8,774 nucleotides of DNA from Pseudomonadota bacterium (GTDB lineage: Bacteria; Pseudomonadota; Alphaproteobacteria; Rhizobiales; Rhizobiaceae): positions 1 to 8,774 of the forward strand of contig JAEXXS010000167.1 of the NCBI GenBank assembly GCA_023451915.1, given 5' to 3'. The notes beneath the pieces were generated by a model, which was not told the DNA's origin, ran no database searches, and saw only the letters and a list, made by a program, of their open reading frames with translations. Both the position numbers and the translations under genes were made by a program. Shown in pieces: positions 1 through 6,068 of this stretch (the stretch's first letter is position 1; each line of letters starts with the position of its first letter).

Positions 1-122
1 CAAACCGGCTATCGCATGAGCCGGGCGCCCCTTCTCAACCTGCCTCAAACCGCCTCGACAAAAACAACCAAAGCCCCAAAAACAAAACTCGCCGAAAATA
101 TCGACGGGTTTGTCAGCAGTCT
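1..122. other. Left-edge stretch, no gene assigned
   Basis: No convincing gene is visible here. On the plus strand one frame closes early with TGA at 17-19, which could be the last codons of a plus-strand gene lying mostly outside the window. The other two plus frames stay open until 210 and 227, but they run through a strong hairpin and into the 3' end of the FAD oxidoreductase gene, and their translations are low in recognisable features. A short inverted repeat (CCGGCT at 5-10, AGCCGG at 19-24, 8-nt loop) is present without a T-tract. The segment from about 55 to 100 is A-rich on this strand, as is common in intergenic DNA. Confidence 0.4.
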
Positions 123-152
123 GAGCCCGGAACCGGTGACGGTTTCGGGCTC
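123..152 (+). terminator. Hairpin, probable Rho-independent terminator
   Basis: A 13-bp stem (123-135 with 140-152) encloses a 4-nt GTGA loop. One pair, 130 with 145, is a G-U wobble when read on the plus strand but a C-A mismatch when read on the minus strand. A TTTT run follows at 158-161 on the plus side, while no T-run follows on the minus side. Both facts favour a terminator for a plus-strand gene that ends just left of the window. It also lies 23 bp beyond the stop of the minus-strand FAD oxidoreductase gene, so it may mark the end of that operon too. Direction is inferred from stem pairing and the T-run only. Confidence 0.55.
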
Positions 153-175
153 TCTGATTTTGTCTGGAAGGCCGG

Positions 176-1369
176 TCAGATCACGGCATCTTCCAGGAAT
201 GGACGGTTAGCCGTCACGCGCTCATAGCCGAAGGGCGAGAGGTCGAGCGTTTTGAACGCGCCATAGATGATCAGCTCGCTCAAGCCGCGCCCCATGGCTG
301 GCGACTGCTGCAATCCGTGACCGGAAAACCCATTGGCGAACAGGAAGTTCTTCACCTCGGTATGCGGTCCCAAAACGACGTTGTGATCGAGTGTGCAATA
401 GTCGTAATGGCCAGCCCATGAGTTGACGACCTTGATCGCCTCGAAAGCCGGAACGCGATTGGCCAAGGTCGGCCAGATTTCCTCGTCGAACTCGTTGTGC
501 ATGACATCGAAATCGTTCGGGTCGACTTCCGGGTCGTGCTTGGGATAGGTGCCCATCAGGTAGAACTTGCCTTCAGGCCGGAAGAACACGCCGCTTGGGT
601 CGATGGTGAGGCCCACCTTGCCTTCCAGCGGTGTGCGGCAATCGACGACGAACAGCGAACGGCGGCGTGGTTCGACCGGAATGTCCAGCCCGGCCATGCG
701 GGCGACTTTCTTGCCGTTGGTGCCGGACGTGTTGACCATTGTGCCGCAGGCAATCGTCTGCCCGCTTTTGGTGGTCACGGAGACAATACGGTCGCCCTCA
801 CGGTTGACGGCCACCACCTCGTCCTCGATATATTCGACGCCAAGCGAGCGCGCCTTCTTGCGAAAACCCTGCATGAGCGCGGAACTGTCGAACCAGCCTT
901 CGCCGCGTTCGCCGGTGCTGCCAAGCGTCAACCCCTCAAGATTGAGCCACGGAAAGCGCTGGCCAAGGCCATCCACATCCAGCAGCGAAACTTCCGCGCC
1001 GTAGGAAACCTGCGTTTCATGATTGCGCCGCAGAACCTGATCGCCGCGGTCATCGGCGGCGAGGAACAGATAACCCGCTTCGTGAAAGCCGATTTCCGGC
1101 GTGTCGTCGTCAACGGCCACGTTTTCGCGGAAATTGCGGATGAATTCCGTGCCGAAGCGCGAAACCTGCACATTGATGGCGTTGGAAAACTGATGGCGGA
1201 TGGAGCTGGACGACAGCGCCGTTGCCGAGCGCTGGTAGGTCCAGTCCTTTTCGATCACCAGTATGGTGCCGTTGAAGTCGGGGTTGGTCGCCAGAAAATA
1301 GGCGGTCGCGCTGCCCACAACCGCGCCGCCGACAATGACGACATCATAGGAAGTCTTGGAAGCCTGCAT
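176..1369 (-). CDS. FAD-dependent oxidoreductase, DAO/FOXRED1-like
   Basis: The 397-residue protein belongs to the D-amino-acid oxidase (DAO) superfamily of FAD enzymes, which oxidise C-N bonds in amino acids, N-methyl amino acids and related amines. The N-terminus has the dinucleotide-binding beta-alpha-beta turn, seen as GGAVVG at residues 14-19 with Ala at the usual second motif glycine, followed by an acidic residue after the next strand (VIEKD). A C-terminal motif around residues 318-328 (WAGHYDYCTLD) and GFSGHG at 347-352 match the FOXRED1-like branch. The position of the flavin-linking Cys of monomeric sarcosine oxidase appears to be His321, so FAD is probably not covalently held there. 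I chose the ATG at 1369, 7 bp after the upstream gene's stop, because the fold begins right after it; an in-frame extension to 1597 would lie inside that gene and lacks any domain. No signal peptide is seen, so it is probably cytoplasmic. It is the last gene of the three-gene operon. The substrate cannot be told from sequence. Confidence 0.88.
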   Translation of the reverse strand: MQASKTSYDVVIVGGAVVGSATAYFLATNPDFNGTILVIEKDWTYQRSATALSSSSIRHQFSNAINVQVSRFGTEFIRNFRENVAVDDDTPEIGFHEAGYLFLAADDRGDQVLRRNHETQVSYGAEVSLLDVDGLGQRFPWLNLEGLTLGSTGERGEGWFDSSALMQGFRKKARSLGVEYIEDEVVAVNREGDRIVSVTTKSGQTIACGTMVNTSGTNGKKVARMAGLDIPVEPRRRSLFVVDCRTPLEGKVGLTIDPSGVFFRPEGKFYLMGTYPKHDPEVDPNDFDVMHNEFDEEIWPTLANRVPAFEAIKVVNSWAGHYDYCTLDHNVVLGPHTEVKNFLFANGFSGHGLQQSPAMGRGLSELIIYGAFKTLDLSPFGYERVTANRPFLEDAVI

Positions 1370-1376
1370 TGTAAGC

Positions 1377-2189
1377 CTACTTGTTTTCGTCTTCGAAATG
1401 ACCGGCGGCGCAGAAGCTGCCACCCTGAAACCGGACTGCCGGATCGTTGGGATCGCCTTGCGGCGTCTTGGCGAAAACCGCATCGCGATAATCGTCGGCG
1501 CTGTCCTTGGCCTTGTAGCCGAGCACGGCGGCGGTACGGTTGTCCCAGAAGGATTCGCTGTTGTTCGACATGCCATAGGCGACCATGAAGCCAACACGCG
1601 GTGCCGACAGGCACTTCTCGACCAGTTGGCGGCAGTCTTCGAAGGACAGCCAGGTAATCAGATGGCGACGGTCGGTCGGTTCCGGAAAGGAGGAGCCGAT
1701 GCGAATGCAGACGGTTTCGATGCCGAACTTGTCGAAGTAATAGCGGGCCAGATTTTCCACGAAGGTTTTGGAGACGCCATAAAGGCTGTCCGGTCGCGTC
1801 TGAACATTGCCGTCAATGGTATCCGTCCGCTCGTAATAGCCGATGGCATGGACGGAGCTTGCAAAGACAATGCGCTTTACACCGTGGCGGCGGGCTGCCT
1901 CGTAAATATTGTAGCCGCCGGAAATGTTGGAATCGAGGATGGTCTTCCAGGGCGCTTCCACCGACTGTCCGCCCATATGTATGATGGCGTCGCAGCCTTC
2001 GACAGCGCGCGAAACCGCGTCAAAGTCCGCGAGATCGGCGGGGAAGTCCTCTTCATGCGGCGCGAGATCCTGACACGGTTCCAGCGCCGACAAGCGCACG
2101 ATCTGGCCCAGCCGCGTTCCCGATTTGCGCAGCTCCGATCCGAGGCGACCAGCAGCACCGGTCAACAGCGTTCTTTGAAAGTGAGTCAT
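1377..2189 (-). CDS. udh: Uronate dehydrogenase-like NAD(P) oxidoreductase
   Basis: This 270-residue protein is an extended-type short-chain dehydrogenase closely resembling, from memory, Agrobacterium uronate dehydrogenase (about 265 residues; oxidises D-glucuronate or D-galacturonate to the aldarolactone with NAD). Visible features are the Rossmann motif GAAGRLG at 11-17, the DLAD acidic segment at 52-55, the HMGG segment at 71-74, the ASS strand at 110-112, the catalytic YxxxK as Tyr137 and Lys141, and the family tail motif DPNDPAVRFQGG at 246-257. Ser76, Ser166 and Arg175 fall where I recall the substrate-binding Ser75, Ser165 and Arg174 of the Agrobacterium enzyme. The expected Asn in SSNH is Val113 here (SSVH), which may alter specificity. 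The ATG at 2189 follows an AGGA seven bases upstream. It sits 13 bp after the aminotransferase and 7 bp before the FAD gene, as the middle gene of the operon. The family call is firm; the substrate is not. Confidence 0.85.
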   Translation of the reverse strand: MTHFQRTLLTGAAGRLGSELRKSGTRLGQIVRLSALEPCQDLAPHEEDFPADLADFDAVSRAVEGCDAIIHMGGQSVEAPWKTILDSNISGGYNIYEAARRHGVKRIVFASSVHAIGYYERTDTIDGNVQTRPDSLYGVSKTFVENLARYYFDKFGIETVCIRIGSSFPEPTDRRHLITWLSFEDCRQLVEKCLSAPRVGFMVAYGMSNNSESFWDNRTAAVLGYKAKDSADDYRDAVFAKTPQGDPNDPAVRFQGGSFCAAGHFEDENK

Positions 2190-2202
2190 GAAGAGGTCCT
2201 AA

Positions 2203-3414
2203 TTAGCGAAGTTTTGCGAGGGCATCGGACGTGCGCTCGATGGCTGCGGTCAGGTTTTCCCGGGAGGTCGCGAAAGAGAGGCGGATGTAAGGCTCAACGC
2301 CAAAAGCCGCGCCGGGCACAGTGGCGACCTTGCCTTCGGTCAGAAGATAGGAAGCGAGCATTGTATCATTCGCAATCAGAGTGCCGTCCGGCGTCACTTT
2401 ACCGATATAGGCGGCGCATTTCGGGAAGAGATAGAATGCACCTTCCGGCGCGCGCACTTCAAGCCCCGCAATGGCGCCAAAGCCCTTTGTCACCAGTTCG
2501 CCACGCGCCTTGTATTCCGCAACCGCCTTCCGCACGAAATCCTGCGGGCCGTTGAGGGCGGCCGCTGCCGCAACCTGCGTGATGGAGGAGGGGCAGGTGG
2601 TGCTCTGCGATTGCAGCTTGTTGAGCACCTTGGTCAGTTCCTTCGGACCTGCCGCATAGCCAAGACGCCAGCCGGTCATGGCATAGGCCTTGGAAACGCC
2701 GTTGATGATCAATGTGCGGTCGCGCAGATCGGGGCAGGCAATGGCGAATGAGGTGAAGGGCGTGTCGCCGCAGACGATGTGTTCGTAGATTTCATCCGAC
2801 ATGATCGCGACGCGCGGATGGCGTGCCAGCACTTCGCCCAGCGCCTTCAATTCATCCGCCGTGTAGATCGCGCCGGTTGGATTGGACGGCGAGTTGAACA
2901 GAAACCAGCGGGTCTTTGGGGTGATTGCCGCTTCCAGCCGCTCCGGGGTGATCTTGAAATCGTCTTCCACTCCGCAGGCGATCACTTTCGGCAGGCCGCC
3001 ATGCAGGATCACCAGATCGGTATAGGACACCCAGTAAGGGGCCGGAACGATCACTTCATCGCCCGGCTCCAAGGTGCCGAGAAAGGCGTTGAACAGGATC
3101 TGCTTTGCGCCATTGCCGATCGAGATTTCGTTCAGCGCATAGTCGAGACCGTTCTCGCGCCTGAACTTATCGACAATGGCCTGGCGCAACTCCGGCAGGC
3201 CGTCAGGTGCCGTATAGCGCGTGATGCCGCTGCGCATCGCGCCGATTGCCGCCTCGACAATATGCGACGGCGTATCAAAATCCGGTTCGCCGAGCGATAG
3301 GTCGAGGACGTTTTCGCCTCTGGCCCGCATGGCCTTGGCCGCCATCGAAACTGCCATCGACGGTGAGGATTTGATGGTCGCCGCGCGCCGGCTTTCGAAC
3401 GCGATCATGTTCAT
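2203..3414 (-). CDS. Class I PLP aminotransferase, AspAT Ib type
   Basis: The 403-residue protein is a fold-type I pyridoxal-phosphate aminotransferase of the bacterial aspartate aminotransferase Ib type, which swaps amino groups between amino acids and 2-oxo acids in the cytoplasm. The N-terminal GEPDFDTP (42-49) is the family hallmark. The cofactor residues are in place: NPT with Asn178, Asp207 and Tyr210 in SDEIY, the Schiff-base Lys242 in VSKAYAMTGWRLGY, Arg250, and Arg378 (YIRLS) for the substrate alpha-carboxylate. Lys104 in GAKQ matches a lysine linked in Thermus AspAT to acidic side chains, so an aspartate or similar acid is plausible, but paralogues with other amino donors look alike. 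The ATG at 3414 is preceded by AGGGAG seven bases upstream; a second ATG two codons later is less well spaced. It is the first gene of the operon, divergent from the liv transporter genes, so it is probably a pathway-specific paralogue rather than the housekeeping enzyme. Confidence 0.88.
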   Translation of the reverse strand: MNMIAFESRRAATIKSSPSMAVSMAAKAMRARGENVLDLSLGEPDFDTPSHIVEAAIGAMRSGITRYTAPDGLPELRQAIVDKFRRENGLDYALNEISIGNGAKQILFNAFLGTLEPGDEVIVPAPYWVSYTDLVILHGGLPKVIACGVEDDFKITPERLEAAITPKTRWFLFNSPSNPTGAIYTADELKALGEVLARHPRVAIMSDEIYEHIVCGDTPFTSFAIACPDLRDRTLIINGVSKAYAMTGWRLGYAAGPKELTKVLNKLQSQSTTCPSSITQVAAAAALNGPQDFVRKAVAEYKARGELVTKGFGAIAGLEVRAPEGAFYLFPKCAAYIGKVTPDGTLIANDTMLASYLLTEGKVATVPGAAFGVEPYIRLSFATSRENLTAAIERTSDALAKLR

Positions 3415-3566
3415 GTCTGGGCTCCCTGGCCTGTGGTTCCTGGCGTGTTGCCGATTGCGGCGTTTCTTTGTGCTGAGTCGTATGGAGGCGGGTGGAAGAT
3501 CGGGCCGTCGGGGTCTGGAATTGATGCGTCTTGATGGTGTCGGGCCACGCTCATTCGTATTTCCAC

Positions 3567-3607
3567 TTGACGATCTTTAAATACGTCACTTATCATATAT
3601 GTGTCAA
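3567..3607. promoter_or_regulatory. Facing promoter elements with TGAC half-sites
   Basis: On the plus strand TTGACG (3567-3572, within CTTGAC as in rhizobial sigma-70 promoters) is followed after 18 bp by TATCAT (3591-3596), a good candidate promoter for the liv genes. On the minus strand TTGACA (3607-3602) is a perfect -35 box, but its partner 18 bp on is only TATTTA (3583-3578), so that promoter is weaker or activator-dependent. The two -35 boxes point towards each other, so both polymerases could not bind at once. Within this segment TGACG (3568-3572) and CGTCA (3584-3588) form a dyad around 11 bp, a possible operator. All calls are by eye from consensus matching. Confidence 0.4.
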
Positions 3608-3762
3608 CATGAAAACAAGCCGCCAAAACGGCGGTTCAGCTGGCCGATTTTTGTTTGGTGGAGGTAATAGGCAAGCAAATTCAGATGATTGGTGCGATGC
3701 GACCAGTCGCGTGGAAATGGTGAAGGCCGGGAGCGGCCATAACGTTTCCAGTAAGAATATAG

Positions 3763-3838
3763 AGCGATTTTGCCCCGAAAATGCATGCAAGCAAAGAATT
3801 GGAGCGGTTCGAACACTTCCATCGGAACAGAAATCGCT
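3763..3838. repeat. Palindromic intergenic block, possible dispersed repeat
   Basis: The block is bounded by an 8-bp inverted repeat, AGCGATTT at 3763-3770 and AAATCGCT at 3831-3838, 60 bp apart. Inside it are GTTC at 3807-3810 with GAAC at 3825-3828, the self-complementary GTTCGAAC at 3807-3814, and TTCC-ATC-GGAA at 3817-3827. The phrasing (AGAGCG..., GAGCGGTTC...) resembles dispersed palindromic intergenic repeats I know from Rhizobiales genomes, so it may be a degenerate copy of one. It could equally be a leader structure or operator for the liv gene just downstream. Copy number cannot be judged from a single window. Confidence 0.3.
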
Positions 3839-3875
3839 TCGATAAGAACAACGGTTAAAACCAGAGGGAAACTCC

Positions 3876-4991
3876 ATGAAATCCATCGCAAGACTTCTCG
3901 CCGGATCGGCCATCGCGTCCGGTCTCCTGCTGTCGCAGGCCTTTGCCGCCGACACGATCAAGATCGGTGTTGCAGGCCCGATGACAGGCCCCAACGCTAC
4001 ATTCGGTGAACAGGTTTACAGCGGCGTTTCCGCTTATGTGAACGATGTGAACGCCAGCGGCGGCATCAATGGCAAGCAGATCGAACTGGTGAAGGGCGAC
4101 GATGCCTGCGAACCGAAGCAGGCGATTGCCGTTGCCAACCGTTTTGTCGATCAGGACAAGGTTCAGGCGGTGATCGGCCATTTCTGCTCGTCGAGCACCA
4201 TCCCTGCTTCCGAAATCTACAATGATGCAGGCATTCTCGAGATGGCTCCTGCATCCACCAATCCAACTGTGACCGAGCGTGGTCTTGAAACCGTGTTTCG
4301 CGGTTGCGGGCGCGATGATCAGCAGGCAGTCGTCGCCGGTGCGTTCATTCTCGATACGTTGAAGCGGGACAAGATCGCGCTGATCCATGACAAGGACACC
4401 TATGGTCAGGGCCTCGTTGATGCAGTCAAGAAGACCATCGAAGCACGCGGCATCAAGCCGGTTCTTTATGAAGGCCTGACGCGCGGCGAGCGCGACTTCA
4501 ATGCACTGGTGACCAAGATCAAGAGCTCTGGCGCAACGGCCGTTTATTTCGGCGGTCTTATTCCGGAAGGCGGTCCTCTGATCCGCCAGATCAAGGAACA
4601 GGGTCTGGATGTGGTTGTGGTGAGCGGCGATTCCTTCGCGCAGGCCGAGCTGATTGCGGCAGCTGGCGGCGCGGGCAATCTCAAGAATGTCTATTATTCG
4701 GCAACGCCGGACCCGCTGGCCGATCCGTCGACCAAGGGCGTTCAGGATGCGCTGAAGAAGGCGAATATCACGCCAGCCAACTACACGCTCTATGGCTATG
4801 CCAATGCGCAGGCCATCGTGGCTGCGTTGAAGGCGGGTGACGACATCAAGGCCCAGACCAATTGGCTGCGTAACAACACGGTTGATTCCGCCATTGGCAA
4901 GATCACCTGGGACGAGAAGGGCGACATCAAGGACTTCAAGTTCGTCTTCTATAATTTCGACGACAAGGGAACCCCAGTTCTCGTCAATTAA
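3876..4991 (+). CDS. livK: Branched-chain amino-acid ABC binding protein
   Basis: The 371-residue protein is the periplasmic substrate-binding component of a HAAT-family ABC importer (LivJ/LivK type, type I periplasmic fold, Peripla_BP_6). A signal peptide is clear: positive MKSIAR, a hydrophobic run, and an AFA cleavage site after residue 24, leaving a mature start ADTIKIG. The mature part begins with the family pattern IGVAGPMTGPN and has DDACEPKQA (75-83), GHFCSSST (101-108) and ASTNPTVT (126-133), where the ligand alpha-amino and carboxylate groups are normally held. Cys78 and Cys104 correspond to the disulfide pair known in E. coli LivJ. Brucella-type homologues share the DDACEPKQA segment as I recall. 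AGAGGG lies seven bases before the ATG. Ligands of such proteins range from Leu/Ile/Val to other amino acids, amides and aromatics, so the true substrate is open. It is the first gene of the liv operon, separated from the permease genes by hairpins. Confidence 0.92.
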   Translation: MKSIARLLAGSAIASGLLLSQAFAADTIKIGVAGPMTGPNATFGEQVYSGVSAYVNDVNASGGINGKQIELVKGDDACEPKQAIAVANRFVDQDKVQAVIGHFCSSSTIPASEIYNDAGILEMAPASTNPTVTERGLETVFRGCGRDDQQAVVAGAFILDTLKRDKIALIHDKDTYGQGLVDAVKKTIEARGIKPVLYEGLTRGERDFNALVTKIKSSGATAVYFGGLIPEGGPLIRQIKEQGLDVVVVSGDSFAQAELIAAAGGAGNLKNVYYSATPDPLADPSTKGVQDALKKANITPANYTLYGYANAQAIVAALKAGDDIKAQTNWLRNNTVDSAIGKITWDEKGDIKDFKFVFYNFDDKGTPVLVN

Positions 4992-5004
4992 GGCTCTACC
5001 AGCT

Positions 5005-5030
5005 CCAGCCAGACCGCAGGGTCTGGCTGG
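5005..5030 (+). terminator. Intercistronic hairpin after binding-protein gene
   Basis: An uninterrupted 11-bp, GC-rich stem (CCAGCCAGACC at 5005-5015, its complement at 5020-5030) closes a GCAG tetraloop 13 bp after the binding-protein stop. It is followed by TTCCTCATT rather than a clean T-run, so it looks like a leaky terminator or a 3' mRNA-stabilising structure. Such structures are well known between binding-protein and permease genes, where they keep the soluble protein in excess over the membrane parts. The role is inferred from position. Confidence 0.6.
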
Positions 5031-5047
5031 TTCCTCATTGCCTGAAC

Positions 5048-5085
5048 CGCATCCAACAGCACGTCACGCTGTGCGGCTGGATGCG
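5048..5085 (+). promoter_or_regulatory. Second stem-loop in livK-livH gap
   Basis: CGCATCCA (5048-5055) pairs with TGGATGCG (5078-5085), and directly inside it ACAGC (5056-5060) pairs with GCTGT (5068-5072), leaving a 7-nt loop and a 5-nt bulge on the 3' side. That gives 13 base pairs in a structure 17 bp downstream of the first hairpin and 51 bp before the livH start. No T-run follows, so it is more likely an RNA-processing or stability element, or a decoy for degradation, than a terminator. No promoter is obvious between it and livH. Confidence 0.4.
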
Positions 5086-5136
5086 TCGGACCAAGAGTTC
5101 AGATCGCATGTCGCTCTGAATGCAAAAGGGGTTGCC

Positions 5137-6054
5137 ATGGACTTCTATATTCTGGCCCAGCAGCTGATCAACGGGATCACGCTGGGCGCTATCTACGGAC
5201 TGATCGCTGTCGGCTACACGATGGTCTACGGGGTCATCCGCATGATCAATTTCGCTCATGGCGACGTCTATATGGTGTCGGCCTATATTGCCGCGATCAC
5301 GCTTGCGGTGCTGGGCTTCTTCGGCGTTCAGTCGGTTCCTTTCGCGTTGATCTCGATCCTGATCATCACCTGCGCCATCACGGCGGTCTATGGGTGGGTG
5401 ATCGAGCGCGTGGCCTACAGGCCGTTGCGCGGCTCCACCAAACTGGCACCGCTGATTTCGGCGATCGGCATTTCGCTGATGCTGCAAAGCTATGTTCAGA
5501 TTTCGCAAGGCGCGCGCGATCAGGGTGTGCCGACGCTGATCCAGGGCGCTTTCCGGTTCGGCACCGAACAGCATTTTGCCCAGATCACCTATATGCAGAC
5601 CGTGATCCTGTTGGCCTCATTGGTCGCCATGGGCATTCTGACCTATGTGATCGGCTATACGCGCATTGGCCGTGAGTGCCGCGCGACCCAGCAGAATATC
5701 CGCATTTCTGCGATCCTCGGCGTCAATACCGACCGCACCATCTCCACGGTCTTCGTGATCGGTGCAGCAACGGCTGCCGTCGGCGGCGTGCTGGTGACCT
5801 TCAACTATGGTTCGTTCAATTTCTTCATCGGCTTCGTGATGGGCATCAAGGCCTTCACGGCGGCAGTGCTTGGCGGCATCGGCTCTCTGCCGGGCGCAGT
5901 GCTCGGCGGCATATTGCTCGGCCTCACCGAAGCGCTGTTCGCTGGCTATGTCAGCACGGACTACAAGGACGTCTTCGCCTTTGCCTTGCTGATTGTGCTT
6001 CTGTTCTTCCGTCCTTACGGCCTGCTCGGTCGTCCGGAAATCCAGAAAGTCTGA
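5137..6054 (+). CDS. livH: Branched-chain amino-acid ABC permease LivH
   Basis: The 305-residue inner-membrane protein is the LivH half of the heterodimeric permease that forms the amino-acid channel with LivM. It begins with the typical LivH N-terminus ([25 protein letters not shown]) and the hallmark INFAHGD at 37-43. Several hydrophobic segments follow at about 46-64, 67-88, 103-121, 152-174, 203-223, 233-262 and 276-291. The cytoplasmic coupling loop that docks on the ATPases is [20 protein letters not shown] at 178-197, and [19 protein letters not shown] at 236-254 is the conserved C-terminal segment. Length is normal for the family. I chose the ATG at 5137 because AAGGGG lies five bases upstream and the family sequence starts there; an in-frame extension back to 4837 would overlap the binding-protein gene and has no homology. 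livM follows after 14 bp. Confidence 0.95.
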   Translation: MDFYILAQQLINGITLGAIYGLIAVGYTMVYGVIRMINFAHGDVYMVSAYIAAITLAVLGFFGVQSVPFALISILIITCAITAVYGWVIERVAYRPLRGSTKLAPLISAIGISLMLQSYVQISQGARDQGVPTLIQGAFRFGTEQHFAQITYMQTVILLASLVAMGILTYVIGYTRIGRECRATQQNIRISAILGVNTDRTISTVFVIGAATAAVGGVLVTFNYGSFNFFIGFVMGIKAFTAAVLGGIGSLPGAVLGGILLGLTEALFAGYVSTDYKDVFAFALLIVLLFFRPYGLLGRPEIQKV

Positions 6055-6068
6055 GGGGGCCGGAAACC

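Larger units (their letters stand above)
3415..3875. other. Divergent intergenic regulatory region, 461 bp
   Basis: This gap separates the start codons of the aminotransferase operon and the liv operon. It holds an AT-rich core near 3565-3610 with facing promoter-like elements, a short hairpin (3618-3624 with 3630-3636, including one G-U), a second hairpin (GGCCG at 3725-3729 with CGGCC at 3734-3738), and a palindrome-rich block at 3763-3838. A Shine-Dalgarno AGAGGG at 3863-3868 stands seven bases before the liv binding-protein ATG. Small open frames cross the region on both strands; none shows a domain or a convincing ribosome site, although one minus-strand frame ends exactly on the aminotransferase start. 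No regulator gene is seen here or elsewhere in the window. Confidence 0.7.

Noticed and set aside
5..24. CCGGCT/AGCCGG hairpin as a terminator
   Set aside because: The stem is only 6 bp with an 8-nt loop and no T-run; it may be chance or part of a coding region.
16..210. Small plus-strand frame at the left edge
   Set aside because: It crosses the probable terminator hairpin and the 3' end of the FAD gene and has no ribosome site or domain. The tail of a gene entering from the left cannot be fully excluded.
497..1588. Plus-strand open frame of 363 codons opposite the FAD gene
   Set aside because: It is antisense to a clear DAO-family protein and shows no recognisable domain.
1370..1597. 76-residue N-terminal extension of the FAD oxidoreductase
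   Set aside because: It lies inside the upstream Udh-like gene in another frame and has no homology; the Rossmann strand begins just after the ATG at 1369.
1356..2555. Long plus-strand open frame of 399 codons
   Set aside because: It runs antisense to the Udh-like gene and into the aminotransferase gene. It has no domain or ribosome site and is explained by high-GC codon bias of the real genes.
3531..3845. Small open frames on both strands in the divergent intergenic region
   Set aside because: There is no domain and no good Shine-Dalgarno, and they overlap promoter-like elements and palindromes.
4837..5136. N-terminal extension of LivH
   Set aside because: It overlaps the binding-protein gene and the two hairpins, with Ser/Arg/Pro-rich noise; the family start and ribosome site are at 5137.
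5676..6068. N-terminal extension of LivM
   Set aside because: It lies within livH in a different frame and does not resemble the LivM family.
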